From an uncultured bacterium (lineage in GTDB: Bacteria; Bacillota; Clostridia; Lachnospirales; Lachnospiraceae): DNA of 33,410 nt. Of the stretch, positions 15,155-23,861 are shown piece after piece (within the stretch, counting starts at the first letter, position 1; the number at the start of each line of letters is the position of its first letter). Location: contig CANSLJ010000037.1 in the NCBI GenBank assembly GCA_947647735.1, positions 1 through 33,410 of the forward strand, written 5' to 3'. The notes below the pieces were generated by a model, which did no database searches, was not told where the DNA came from, and saw nothing but the letters and a program-made list of their open reading frames with translations. Position numbers and translations under genes: made by a program.

Positions 15155-16237
15155 ATGAGCCTGAAAAAAGCCTTTTTTCTGCTCTCTTTCTGCGGTGTGC
15201 TGGCGTCTCTGGTTCTGGTGCTGCTGGTCTCTATGGCATGCGCGCGGACGATAAAGAAATATCCTTCCGGCGGTATCTCCATCGATGCGTCCGGGACGAT
15301 GACGTTACTGGAGGGGCCTTCGCCGGAGCAGGAGAGGAAGATCAGGGTGTTGAGTACGCTCCCCGTTCTGTCGGCGGTGCTGTTTCCCGTGATCGGGCTG
15401 GGCGGCGCGGGCGTTTTGTTTTACAGGTGGAAGCTGAGGCATTCCATCGCTCTTCTGCGGGAGGGGACGGAACGGATCAGGAACCATGACCTTGATTTTT
15501 CTTTTCCGGCGGTATCCGGGGATGAGTTGGGAGAAGTCTGCGCGGCTTTTGAGAGTATGAGGAGCGAACTGCAGAAGACAAATCAGGAATTGTGGCGGCA
15601 GAATGAGGAACGAAAACGATTGAATGCCGCGTTTGCCCATGACCTGAGAAATCCTGTCACGGTGCTGAAGGGGACCGTGAAGCTCTTAAAGGAAAACCGG
15701 CAGGATGAGCGGGCTCTGGAGCGGCTGGAGACCTATACCGGGCGGATAGAAAAGTATATTGAAGCGATGAGCAGTATACAGAGGCTGGAGCAGATGCCGG
15801 TGAAAACGGAGGAGGTTTCTCTGTCTGATCTGGGTGGGGAACTGGAGGAGACTGCCCGGCTGCTGGGCTCTGATCTGATGATAGCGATCTCCTGTCCGGG
15901 GACGGGGAGCGTTATGCTGGATCACGGGATATTTCTGACAGTGGCGGAGAATCTGGTCGGGAATGCGGTTCGCTTTGCGGAGGAAAGGGTGGAGATCGTT
16001 CTTACCCTGGAGGGGGAGCGGCTGATCCTCACGATATCGGACGACGGTCCGGGATTTCCGGATAAACTGCTAAAGAGCGGACCGAAACCCTTTGAAAAGG
16101 GTGAGGATGGCGGGGCACATTTCGGGATGGGACTCTATAGCTGCAGTTTGTTATGCTTGAAGCATGGGGGGAAGCTTAGTCTGAGAAACGGGACGGAAGG
16201 CGGTGCGGTGGCAGCGGCGGAATTCTTTTTACGATGA
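15155..16237 (+). CDS. membrane sensor histidine kinase
   Basis: The 360-residue kinase has transmembrane segments at about 7-29 and 67-91 flanking a short extracytoplasmic loop of roughly 37 residues. A HAMP-like linker follows, then the phospho-acceptor His162 in AFAHDLRNPVTVL, the N box NLVGNAVRFAEE, and ATP-lid glycine motifs DDGPGFPD and GMGLYSC. The small sensor loop suggests the signal comes through the membrane or the partner transporter rather than a large ligand domain. ATG 15155 lies nine bases after GGAAGGG; ATG 15137, inside the regulator gene, is an alternative. It pairs with the upstream response regulator. Confidence 0.9.
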   Translation: MSLKKAFFLLSFCGVLASLVLVLLVSMACARTIKKYPSGGISIDASGTMTLLEGPSPEQERKIRVLSTLPVLSAVLFPVIGLGGAGVLFYRWKLRHSIALLREGTERIRNHDLDFSFPAVSGDELGEVCAAFESMRSELQKTNQELWRQNEERKRLNAAFAHDLRNPVTVLKGTVKLLKENRQDERALERLETYTGRIEKYIEAMSSIQRLEQMPVKTEEVSLSDLGGELEETARLLGSDLMIAISCPGTGSVMLDHGIFLTVAENLVGNAVRFAEERVEIVLTLEGERLILTISDDGPGFPDKLLKSGPKPFEKGEDGGAHFGMGLYSCSLLCLKHGGKLSLRNGTEGGAVAAAEFFLR

Positions 16238-16276
16238 TCTTGAAAATAGGATATGGAATCTTGAGGATTTCTTGAG
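16238..16276 (+). promoter_or_regulatory. tandem TCTTGA repeats, putative response-regulator site
   Basis: TCTTGA occurs at 16238, 16259 and 16270, so the copies are about two turns and one turn of DNA apart, on one face of the helix. OmpR-type regulators bind such direct repeats. They lie in the 87-base gap before the ABC ATPase gene. No clear promoter could be assigned. Confidence 0.45.
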
Positions 16277-16324
16277 ATTTACAGAGTACACTCTTCTTAA
16301 ATGACATAAGGAGGGTGTATTTTT

Positions 16325-16996
16325 ATGCATATCAAAGCAAAACAGCTTTCAAAGATCTATGGAGAAGGGGAGGGGGAGGTGATCGCTTTAAACCGGGTGG
16401 ATCTGGAGATCCGGCAGGGGGATTTTATCTCCATCATGGGGCCATCCGGCAGCGGAAAAAGCACGCTGCTCCATCTGTTGTCGGGACTCGATGAGCCCAC
16501 ATCGGGGCAGCTCACCTATGACGGAAAGGATATCTACCGTCTCACCGACAGGGAACTGTCCGCATTCCGCCGGCAAAAGATCGGGTTTATCTTTCAGCAG
16601 TTTCATCTGCTGCCGGTGCTGACCGCCAGAGAGAATATGCTTATGCCGGTACTTCTGGACAGAAAGAAGCCGGATGAAGAATATATGGAGAGGATTGCCG
16701 GGCTGTTGGGCATTAAGGAACGCCTCTCCCACCTGCCCCATGAACTGTCGGGGGGACAGCAGCAGAGGGTGGCGATCGCCCGGGCGCTGATGGCAAAGCC
16801 GGAGGTGATCTTCGGGGACGAGCCCACCGGAAATCTGGACCGCAGGAGCGGCGCCGAGGTGATGGAGCTTTTGGGGGAGGTTCACAGAACTCTGGGAAAA
16901 ACGCTGGTCATCATCACCCACGACAGCGGGATCGCATCGATGGCTTCCCGGCGGTTTTCCATTGTGGACGGCATTCTGCAGGAGGTGGGGAGATGA
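16325..16996 (+). CDS. ABC transporter ATP-binding protein (LolD/MacB/BceA type)
   Basis: A 223-residue ATPase with Walker [10 protein letters not shown] (39-47), a Q-loop in IFQQFHLLP, signature LSGGQQQR (141-148), Walker B VIFGDEP (161-167) and H-loop ITHD. The LNRVDLEI...PTSGQ pattern and length match ATPases that work with FtsX-type permeases. AAGGAGGG lies nine bases before ATG 16325. Its stop overlaps the permease start (ATGA), so the two are coupled. With the regulator and kinase upstream it forms a sensing and export or detoxification module of the type used against antimicrobial peptides; the substrate is unknown. Confidence 0.93.
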   Translation: MHIKAKQLSKIYGEGEGEVIALNRVDLEIRQGDFISIMGPSGSGKSTLLHLLSGLDEPTSGQLTYDGKDIYRLTDRELSAFRRQKIGFIFQQFHLLPVLTARENMLMPVLLDRKKPDEEYMERIAGLLGIKERLSHLPHELSGGQQQRVAIARALMAKPEVIFGDEPTGNLDRRSGAEVMELLGEVHRTLGKTLVIITHDSGIASMASRRFSIVDGILQEVGR

Positions 16997-19494
16997 TGAA
17001 AAGTTATCGGATCTTTGCCCTGAAAGAACTGCTGGCACAGCGGGTTACCTCTGTTTTATTGTTGATCGCCGTGATACTGTCCACCGTGATGACATCGGTG
17101 GTGGGACAGTCGGCGGGCATCCTTTCCGCCATGCGCCAGCGTCAGGCGATCTCCCTCGGCGGGGACCGCTATGCTACTTTTGTGCAGATGAGCGGGGAGG
17201 ATGTGGAGATTCTGAAAGGGGATTCCCGTCTATCCTTTGTGGGAGAATATGTTACGCTGGGAACAGCGGAGCTGAACGCGTCCCTGAAACTGGGCTTAAA
17301 TGAATATCAGGAGGATGTGGCAAAAGTCTATCCTGCCCGCGCCAGAGTAAAAGAGGGCAGGCTGCCAAAGGAGCCGATGGAGATCGCCCTGCCGGAGGAT
17401 GTGCTGGGTTATCTGCATTTTACCGGAGGGCTGGGGGACAGCATCCCGCTTTCTCTTTCCAAAGCGCTTCGGCACGGCGTGGAAGCCTCAAACTATGAGT
17501 TTGCCGGTGATTTTGTGTTGGTGGGGATTCTGGAGAGTGATTACCTGAATTATACCGCCGGCGCTGTGAACGGCATTGTGGGGGAGGGGACGGCAAAGGC
17601 GCTTTTGCCGGCGAATTATCTCTATTACAATGTGGACATCCGCACAGCGGATAAAAAGAATTTTCAGCGCACGATGGATTCTCTGATCGATTCCCTCAAA
17701 GTCCATGAACTGGATACGATGTACAACGCGGTTTATCTGGATGCACTGGGTATTTTCTATGAGGCGGAGAAGGGGGATGTGGAGGCTTCCGCGGAGGGAT
17801 TTTCCTTTCTGCTTCTGGCAGGTATTATGATAGGAGCACTGTTTTTGCTGGCGGCAGGGCTTGTGATCTACAATATCCTGAAGATCGCGGTGTCCCGGAA
17901 GATCGGGGAGTACGGCGTGCTCCGGGCGATCGGGGCGGAAAAAGGACAGCTTTATTTTCTGGTGGGAATGCAGGTGCTGCTTCTTTGTCTGCCGGGCATT
18001 CCGGCGGGACTTTTGATCGGGGCGCTGTCGGCAAAGGGCATTTTGACTGCCGCTACGGGCCTTCTGTCGCCGGAGATCTTTCTGGTGCAGGATGGGGAGG
18101 AATTAAACAGGCTGATCGCGGAAAACAGTGCGGGAAGCGGGGCATTTCTTCTGCTCAGCGCGGTCATCACTCTTGTTTTTGCGTTTCTGGCCGCCTTTCC
18201 TGCCACCCGGCATGCGGCGAAGGTATCGCCGGTGCGGGCGATGAGCGGCGTCAGGGTGAAAGTCAGGCGGAAAAACCGGAAAGCCAGGGAGATACAGCAT
18301 TTTGAGCGGTATTATGCGGGGCTGAATCTGAGGCGGGGCAGGGGACGTACCGTTTTGACTGTGCTTTCTCTTGTGATGAGTATCTCCGTGTTTATTGTTC
18401 TGCAGGGCAGCGTTTCTCTTTTCGATACGGCGGGCGGTACGACGGAACATCTGGGGGATTATTCGATCGTCAATGAGACGGCGGGGTTTTCACACGAGGA
18501 TCTGCTGGCGATGGAGGGGGATGAGCGCGTCTCGTCCGTGGCGGCGTTTCAGTTTACCCTCTATGAGAGCGACGGGGAGGGAGGCGCCGTGGGCATTGAT
18601 CCGGGGTTTGCGCTTGAACCCGGGGAGACCTTTCAGGTCGTCGGCATGAATGATGCTTATATGGAGAGGAGGCTTTCGGACTGCCTTTCGGAGGAAGAGC
18701 TGGAACAGTTGAGGGCGGGGGAGGGCTGTGTGGTGCGCAATCCGATCCCTCTTGTTCTGGATGGGGAGGAGGTTCCAAGGACGGAGTTTCATGCCGGGGA
18801 GGAGGTGACAGCGGCAGGAATCCCGCTTCCGGTGCTGCATACGCTGGACGGTTATGACAGATATTTTTCCGTGGGAAACAATGGGTTTGTCAACGGGGTG
18901 CAGGTGATCGTGAACGAGGAGTTGTACACTCTGCTGACCGGCGGGGAGCAATACCATGAATTTCTGCCGGTTCTGAAGGAGGGCGGGGAGCGGGATGCCT
19001 TCGATAAGGAGATAGAGGCGCTGGCGAAGCGGGTGCCGGGGACCACCTGGCTTTCCTATGAGGATACGGACAGGCAGCTTGCGGAGAGTTTTGCACAGAT
19101 CCGTCTGCTGGCGTGGGGGCTTATCCTGTTTGTGGGACTGATCGGGCTTTTGAACATCGTGAACACCGTCTATACGAATATTCATACGCGGGTGACGGAG
19201 ATCGGGATCCAGCGGGCGATGGGCATGAGCAGGGAGAGCCTGTACAAAGTGTTTTTGTGGGAAGGGGCTTATTACGGCATGATCGCGTCAGCGGCGGGCA
19301 GTGTGACAGGCTATATCGGACTGCTCTTTGTGGAGGCGGGGGGATCGGGTGCGCTGCAGTGGATTCCGCTTCCGGTGCTGCCGATCATGGAGGCGGCGCT
19401 GCTCGCTGTGGGGGCCTGCCTGCTGGCAACCTGTGTGCCTCTCGGGAGGATCGGCAGGATGCGTATCGTGGAGGCGGTGGAAAGCATGGAATAA
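16993..19494 (+). CDS. FtsX-domain ABC transporter permease
   Basis: An 833-residue permease built from two FtsX units. There is a first membrane segment at about 19-41, a large extracytoplasmic domain (about 50-270), and three more segments (about 275-300, 327-352, 385-405). A second copy of this plan follows, with a segment at about 453-475, a second large outside domain (about 480-700) and three final segments (about 703-815). This eight-helix arrangement resembles efflux permeases and differs from the ten-helix BceB type. It overlaps the ATPase gene by four bases. A terminator follows directly. It probably acts as the export or peptide-removal half of the two-component-linked module. Confidence 0.88.
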   Translation: MMKSYRIFALKELLAQRVTSVLLLIAVILSTVMTSVVGQSAGILSAMRQRQAISLGGDRYATFVQMSGEDVEILKGDSRLSFVGEYVTLGTAELNASLKLGLNEYQEDVAKVYPARARVKEGRLPKEPMEIALPEDVLGYLHFTGGLGDSIPLSLSKALRHGVEASNYEFAGDFVLVGILESDYLNYTAGAVNGIVGEGTAKALLPANYLYYNVDIRTADKKNFQRTMDSLIDSLKVHELDTMYNAVYLDALGIFYEAEKGDVEASAEGFSFLLLAGIMIGALFLLAAGLVIYNILKIAVSRKIGEYGVLRAIGAEKGQLYFLVGMQVLLLCLPGIPAGLLIGALSAKGILTAATGLLSPEIFLVQDGEELNRLIAENSAGSGAFLLLSAVITLVFAFLAAFPATRHAAKVSPVRAMSGVRVKVRRKNRKAREIQHFERYYAGLNLRRGRGRTVLTVLSLVMSISVFIVLQGSVSLFDTAGGTTEHLGDYSIVNETAGFSHEDLLAMEGDERVSSVAAFQFTLYESDGEGGAVGIDPGFALEPGETFQVVGMNDAYMERRLSDCLSEEELEQLRAGEGCVVRNPIPLVLDGEEVPRTEFHAGEEVTAAGIPLPVLHTLDGYDRYFSVGNNGFVNGVQVIVNEELYTLLTGGEQYHEFLPVLKEGGERDAFDKEIEALAKRVPGTTWLSYEDTDRQLAESFAQIRLLAWGLILFVGLIGLLNIVNTVYTNIHTRVTEIGIQRAMGMSRESLYKVFLWEGAYYGMIASAAGSVTGYIGLLFVEAGGSGALQWIPLPVLPIMEAALLAVGACLLATCVPLGRIGRMRIVEAVESME

Positions 19495-19500
19495 AAGGGA

Positions 19501-19528
19501 AGAGGGTGTTTTACAGCACCCTCTTTTT
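19501..19528. terminator. shared terminator of convergent operons
   Basis: AGAGGGTG (19501-19508) pairs with CACCCTCT (19517-19524), followed by a T run to 19528. The right arm also encodes the last codons of the minus-strand permease gene. Read in reverse, the stem is followed by a TTCCCTTTTA tract, so it may stop both operons. Confidence 0.85.
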
Positions 19529-20302
19529 ATACCAGTGTTCTGCGAATTGCAGAGCCAGATAGAGCAGCATGGCGATCACACAGAGAATGACGATGGAGGT
19601 GATGACCATGGACATCTTAAAGGTCTGGCTGCCGTAGATGATGAGGTAGCCGAGCCCGCGCCTTGCGGCGAGAAATTCCCCGATGATCACGCCCACGAGG
19701 GATAAGCCGATGTTGACTTTCATCGTGCTCAGGATCAGCAGGATGTTGGAGGGAAGGACAACCTTATTAAAGATCTGCTTTCTGTTGCCGCCCAGGGTGG
19801 TGATCAGTTTGCATTTTTCCGGTTCCGTCAGGGCAAAGCCGGTGTAGAGGCTGATGATGGCACCGAAAACGGCGACGGAGATGCCGGCAACGATGATGGT
19901 CTTTATGCCGGTGCCGAGCCAGACGATGAACAGCGGTGCCAGAGCTGATTTGGGCAGGGAGTTCAATACCACAAGGTAGGGCTCCAGCACGGCGGAGATC
20001 TTATCCGAGTACCAGAGCAGAGTCGCCGCCAGCATGCTGATACCGAAGACCAGCAAAAAGCTGAGGATGGTCTCCAGAAGCGTTATGCCGATATGCGTCA
20101 GCAGGCTGTTCTCCTGATACAGCGTGACAAAGCTTTTACAGACTCTGGAAGGACTGGAAAAGAAGAACGGATCGATCAGTCCTGTGTCTGCGGATATCTC
20201 CCAGACCAGAAGAAATACGACAATGATACAGAGCCTCGCCAGAAAGATCATCCGGTGGCTTCGTTTATGTTTTCTGATATATTGTTCCTGCAGTGTCATC
20301 AT
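19511..20302 (-). CDS. ABC importer permease (SsuC/TauC family)
   Basis: A 263-residue inner-membrane permease with about six hydrophobic segments. The cytoplasmic EAA-type loop lies around TLGGNRKQIFNKVVLPS, as in the nitrate/sulfonate/taurine/thiamine-precursor importers. Features such as SLPKSALAPLFIVWLGTG and GVIIGEFLAARRGLGYLI are characteristic of the SsuC/TauC group. GGGAGG precedes the ATG at 20302, which lies 38 bases inside the ATPase gene. No periplasmic-type binding protein gene adjoins, so the substrate cannot be told. Its last codons form part of the shared terminator hairpin. Confidence 0.9.
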   Translation of the reverse strand: MMTLQEQYIRKHKRSHRMIFLARLCIIVVFLLVWEISADTGLIDPFFFSSPSRVCKSFVTLYQENSLLTHIGITLLETILSFLLVFGISMLAATLLWYSDKISAVLEPYLVVLNSLPKSALAPLFIVWLGTGIKTIIVAGISVAVFGAIISLYTGFALTEPEKCKLITTLGGNRKQIFNKVVLPSNILLILSTMKVNIGLSLVGVIIGEFLAARRGLGYLIIYGSQTFKMSMVITSIVILCVIAMLLYLALQFAEHWYKKRVL

Positions 20303-21056
20303 GCAATTCCTCCCATAACAGATTAAAGTAGGTTTTAAATTCCGGCGCGTTTCTTGCCGCCAGCATGCTGTCGTCCGGCAGCGTCAGACGGATCGGGATC
20401 TGTATTTTCACAGAGGCGGGGCGGCTGGATAAGACGATGACTCTGTCGGAGATGGAGATGGCTTCCGACAGGTCGTGGGTGATCAGCAGCGCCGTTTTTT
20501 TCTCCGCCCGGATGATGCGGCAGATGTCCGCCGAGACCTGCAGGCGTGTCTGGTAATCCAGCGCGCTGAAAGGTTCATCCAGAAGCAGAAGCTCCGGCTC
20601 CAGCGCCAGCGTCCTGATCAGGGCGGCGCGCTGTTTCATCCCGCCGGAGAGTTCGCTGGGGCTTTTGTCACGGAAATCCCAGAGACCGTAGTCTTTCAGG
20701 TAGCTGTCCACCTTGGCGAGCTTTTCGGGGGTGCAGAGGTGGTTGATCTCCAGTCCGAGGATCACGTTTTTGTAGATGCTCCGCCACTCAAAGAGGTGGT
20801 CGTGCTGGAGCATGTAGCCGATCTTCGGACTTTCGTCTTTGGCGAGCATCGGGAAGAGGATCTTCCCGGATTCCGGCGTAAGGAGTCCTGCGATCAGGGA
20901 CAGCAGCGTGGATTTACCGCAACCGCTGGGTCCTACGATGGCAATAAATTCGCCTTTTTTCACAGAAAAGGATATATCGGTAAGCGCACAGGTCTCCCCG
21001 TGCATACCGTGGTAGGCGTAGGATAAATGGTCGAGGGAAAGATACGAGGTTTCCAC
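20265..21056 (-). CDS. ABC importer ATP-binding protein (SsuB/TauB family)
   Basis: The 263-residue ATPase shows Walker A GPSGCGKST, the Q-loop segment MLQHDHLFEWRS, signature LSGGMKQR, Walker B LLLLDEPF and the H-loop ITHDLSEA. The LFEWRS and DEPFSALD patterns fit the taurine/nitrate importer class. Translation probably begins at the GTG at 21056, with AAAGGAG eight bases upstream. It is the first gene of a two-gene minus-strand operon with the overlapping permease. The usual NMT1/THI5-like solute-binding protein gene is absent on both sides. Confidence 0.9.
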   Translation of the reverse strand: METSYLSLDHLSYAYHGMHGETCALTDISFSVKKGEFIAIVGPSGCGKSTLLSLIAGLLTPESGKILFPMLAKDESPKIGYMLQHDHLFEWRSIYKNVILGLEINHLCTPEKLAKVDSYLKDYGLWDFRDKSPSELSGGMKQRAALIRTLALEPELLLLDEPFSALDYQTRLQVSADICRIIRAEKKTALLITHDLSEAISISDRVIVLSSRPASVKIQIPIRLTLPDDSMLAARNAPEFKTYFNLLWEELHDDTAGTIYQKT

Positions 21057-21137
21057 AAAAAGCGCTCCTTTGTTTTAAAATGGTATATATTATTCTATGT
21101 GGAATGACGAAAAAGGTGTGGGGATTGTCGTTATTTG

Positions 21138-21167
21138 TTGGCGGGAGTGGAGATTGAGTGGTATACT
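21138..21167 (+). promoter_or_regulatory. putative promoter for the gene at 21204
   Basis: TTGGCG at 21138-21143, an 18-base spacer and TATACT at 21162-21167. The implied start near 21174 supports ATG 21204 as the gene start. Confidence 0.5.
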
Positions 21168-21203
21168 GGAAGCAGTTGTAAATATGGAAGAGAGGGAATT
21201 GGT

Positions 21204-21989
21204 ATGGGACTTGATATTTATGCGGGAACGCTTACGCGGTATTATGCGCAGAACTGGAAAACGGTTACACAGCAGTGGGCGGAGGAGAACGGATATTCTT
21301 TTAACAGGATCACGCCGGGCGGGGATGGCGGTTGCGAGGGAGATGAGGAGGCGATGTCCCCGGCTGAGATTCAGGAGTGCATGGAGCGCTGGCGGGATAA
21401 TATTGTCGGGGATATCAGTCGTATCAGGCAGGGTTCCTGTGCCTCCTGGCAGGAGGATAATGAGAAACCTTATTTTACGCAAAAGCCCGATTGGGATGCC
21501 TTTGGAGCCATGCTGTTAGTGGCGGCCTGCAGTGTCTATGGTGAGCCGGTTCCGGCTGTGATACCGAAAAATTTTCGGTTTACGGAGCATCCGCTTATCG
21601 TAAGGCTGGCGCAGGATGAGGAGAGGGTATGGTCGCTGGTCCGGGATACAGATTGGTGGCTTCCGCTGGAGGACAGCATTATGTTTGGAGCGACATTGCC
21701 CAATGGCAGTGAGGAGACGGTTGCCACGACGGGAGGGTTGCGCAGGGAGCTGGAAGCACTGAATGATCTGGCGTGGCAGGCGGATGAAAAAGAGATCCTC
21801 GACTGGAGCCGGAAGGAGGGGTATCCTGTGGATGGTGAGATAGGATCAGACGGCGGGTTTGTCATATCGGATGATTCGGAGCATACAGAATATGATACGC
21901 AGTCCCTGGCAAAATTTTCATTTTCGGTCTTTTATCAGGCATTGCTGTTTTCCGAGAAAAATCGTGTGCCGATCCTGTTGGATTATTAG
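21204..21989 (+). CDS. uncharacterised 261-residue protein beginning MGLDIYAG
   Basis: I do not recognise a named family. The product is a soluble, acidic, Trp-rich protein of 261 residues. It begins MGLDIYAGTLTRYY and has no signal peptide or membrane segment. Its middle reads PDWDAFGAMLLVAACSVYGEP, and its C-terminal part contains KFSFSVFYQALLFSEKNRVP. The start was set at ATG 21204 because GAGGGA lies six bases before it and the promoter-like site at 21138-21167 fits. The open frame extends upstream to 21135 without support. The zinc-ribbon gene starts 22 bases after its stop. The surrounding genes include a SUKH-type protein, so a role in contact-dependent immunity is possible but unproven. 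Confidence 0.75.
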   Translation: MGLDIYAGTLTRYYAQNWKTVTQQWAEENGYSFNRITPGGDGGCEGDEEAMSPAEIQECMERWRDNIVGDISRIRQGSCASWQEDNEKPYFTQKPDWDAFGAMLLVAACSVYGEPVPAVIPKNFRFTEHPLIVRLAQDEERVWSLVRDTDWWLPLEDSIMFGATLPNGSEETVATTGGLRRELEALNDLAWQADEKEILDWSRKEGYPVDGEIGSDGGFVISDDSEHTEYDTQSLAKFSFSVFYQALLFSEKNRVPILLDY

Positions 21990-22011
21990 GGTATGAATGG
22001 AGGAGACGAAC

Positions 22012-23124
22012 ATGGGAAGAGAACCACAGAAATGTAAACAGTGCGGGCGGACCATTTATTTTGACGGGATCTGTGTCAACTGCCGGACGGAGAATGAGCG
22101 GAACAGGATACTGGCGCTGTCGGGGGCGGAGATCGAGGCGGCGATCGGGCAGATTTGTAATGAAATAGAAGAGACAGGGGCGCTGAAAGAAGAGCGAGCG
22201 CTGTTTACAGAGCTGCTCAATTACAGGGACATTGATACGTCTAAGATAGCCCGGGCGGCCTTTCAGAAGGGTATTTTCCATCCCTGCGAAATATATAAGG
22301 ATGCGCCCGATGATGTGATCAGGGCAATGATGGAAATGCTGAAACAGGATGACACAGCGTCCATGCTGGCAAACAGCTTGCTGCGGTGCCTTGCAGTCTA
22401 CGGCGGTGAAGAGGTATTCCAGCTGTTTTTGGAATTGGAGAGGCATCCGAGAAAATGGGGCGGGAAACTGTATGTCGGGTCCGCCTATTATGCGGCGGCC
22501 GGGGGATGGACATTTGACAGAGAAGGTCGTTTTACTAAAACAAATTTTGACAAATGTTATCCTATGGTGAGAGGGACGCAGGAGGGGAAGGCGAAGAGCC
22601 CTGTGAAGATCGGCGCCAGAACAAAGGAAAAGTGCCCGAAATGCGGGTGCGGAATCGTTGATCTGATGGAGATCGATGGCAGGGATCCGAGGTTAGATTT
22701 TCTTGGGATCGCCGGTGTGATCAAAGCGAAATGCTGTCCGAACTGCATTGTCTTTTCGGAAGGGGATTTCTGCAGATATACGGTGGACGGGGAGAGCGAG
22801 ATCATCATCGACGAGGATCGCCCCAAAATGGAGGATTATCTGAGAGAGGAAGGGATCGAGGAACTGGCGTCCAATACATATGTTTTAGGGGAGCATCCTG
22901 TCACGCCGAGATATGCGGCGGACTGGGAGGGCGGTTCCTCCGTCGGCGGGTTTGCGTTCTGGATACAGGATTGTGAGATCAGGTTCTGTCCTGATTGCGG
23001 AAAGCCGATGAAATATCTTGCCCAGATCCAGTGGGATACGGTGCTGGACGGCATGGAGGGGAACGCTTATATTGAGATCTGTAAGGATTGTCATGTTATG
23101 GTGGTGCTGCATCAGCAGACATGA
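22012..23124 (+). CDS. uncharacterised protein with several zinc-ribbon motifs
   Basis: The 370-residue protein has three Cys-pair clusters. The N-terminal ribbon is Cys8-x2-Cys11-x9-Cys21-x2-Cys24. A central one has KCPKCGCG later joined by KCCPNC, and the C-terminal one has FCPDCGKP and CKDC. Between the first and second lies an alpha-helical stretch (about 35-150) that could form HEAT-like repeats. These ribbons probably bind zinc; no enzyme motif is seen. GGAGGA lies eight bases before ATG 22012, so the ATG at 21997 is rejected. It is likely cotranscribed with the preceding gene. Function unknown. Confidence 0.75.
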   Translation: MGREPQKCKQCGRTIYFDGICVNCRTENERNRILALSGAEIEAAIGQICNEIEETGALKEERALFTELLNYRDIDTSKIARAAFQKGIFHPCEIYKDAPDDVIRAMMEMLKQDDTASMLANSLLRCLAVYGGEEVFQLFLELERHPRKWGGKLYVGSAYYAAAGGWTFDREGRFTKTNFDKCYPMVRGTQEGKAKSPVKIGARTKEKCPKCGCGIVDLMEIDGRDPRLDFLGIAGVIKAKCCPNCIVFSEGDFCRYTVDGESEIIIDEDRPKMEDYLREEGIEELASNTYVLGEHPVTPRYAADWEGGSSVGGFAFWIQDCEIRFCPDCGKPMKYLAQIQWDTVLDGMEGNAYIEICKDCHVMVVLHQQT

Positions 23125-23152
23125 CGGAAGGTGATAAAAATTTCACCTTCCG
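23125..23152. terminator. stem-loop after the zinc-ribbon gene
   Basis: Perfect ten-base arms (23125-23134 and 23143-23152) with an AT-rich eight-base loop, starting right after the stop codon. There is no T run afterwards, so termination is uncertain; protection of the transcript end is an alternative. Confidence 0.5.
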
Positions 23153-23161
23153 GACTTGAGT

Positions 23162-23177
23162 GCCCGCTGAAGCGGGC
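23162..23177. repeat. small hairpin before the DUF1287 gene
   Basis: GCCCGC-TGAA-GCGGGC, a six-base GC stem with a tetraloop, ending five bases before the ribosome binding site of the next gene. It may affect translation there. Confidence 0.45.
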
Positions 23178-23191
23178 GGATGGGAGTTGTT

Positions 23192-23851
23192 GTGAAAAAG
23201 AGAGTGCGGAGGTTTCTTACGATATGTTTATGTGCGATATGCTACGTATGTGTTTATCTGGGCATCCGTTATCAGAATACTTCTGCCAGACGGCTTTCGG
23301 ACAGGTATGATCACGATGTGGAACAGGTACACAGTCTGGTGGATAAGGACGGGGATGGCGTTGACGATCAGGCGGATATTTTGCAGGGGGCGCTGGAATA
23401 TATTGCAGAGAGACCAAAATATAAGAGCAAATATTATGAGACAGGTTATCCTGATGATGAATACGGGGTGTGCACGGATGTCGTCGCGAACGCTTTGAAA
23501 AGTGCGGGATATGACCTGATGGAGCTGGTGCAGGAGGACATCGCGGAAAATCCGGGGGATTATCCTATAGAGGAGCCGGATCGCAATATTGACTTTCGGC
23601 GCGTGGAGAATCTGAAGGTGTTTTTTGCCCACACGGCGGTCAGTCTGACAACGGATGTGACGGAGATTGAAGAGTGGCAGGGCGGGGATATTGTCATTTT
23701 CAAAGGGCATATCGGTATTATTTCAGATCACAGAAATAAAAACGGGGTGCCTTATGTGATCCATCACAGCAATCCGCTTCAGGGTGCGTATGAGCAGAAT
23801 ATTCTGGAGATCTGGAAGGGAATCGTGGGGCATTACAGGGTGAGCGAGTAG
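23192..23851 (+). CDS. membrane-anchored DUF1287 protein
   Basis: The 219-residue protein has an N-terminal basic stretch and one hydrophobic segment (about 9-25), so it is exported and anchored or cleaved. A calcium-loop-like DKDGDGVDDQADI (51-63) follows, then the DUF1287 domain with CTDVVANALKSAGYD (Cys94), NIDFRRV, WQGGDIVIF, GHIGIISD (His173) and HHSNP. The Cys/His pattern resembles NlpC/P60-like cell-wall hydrolases, so a peptidoglycan role is inferred only. GTG 23192 with GGGAG five bases upstream is preferred; ATG 23180 in the same frame would add four residues. Two hairpins separate it from the previous gene. Confidence 0.82.
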   Translation: MKKRVRRFLTICLCAICYVCVYLGIRYQNTSARRLSDRYDHDVEQVHSLVDKDGDGVDDQADILQGALEYIAERPKYKSKYYETGYPDDEYGVCTDVVANALKSAGYDLMELVQEDIAENPGDYPIEEPDRNIDFRRVENLKVFFAHTAVSLTTDVTEIEEWQGGDIVIFKGHIGIISDHRNKNGVPYVIHHSNPLQGAYEQNILEIWKGIVGHYRVSE

Positions 23852-23861
23852 AGGTGAGCGT

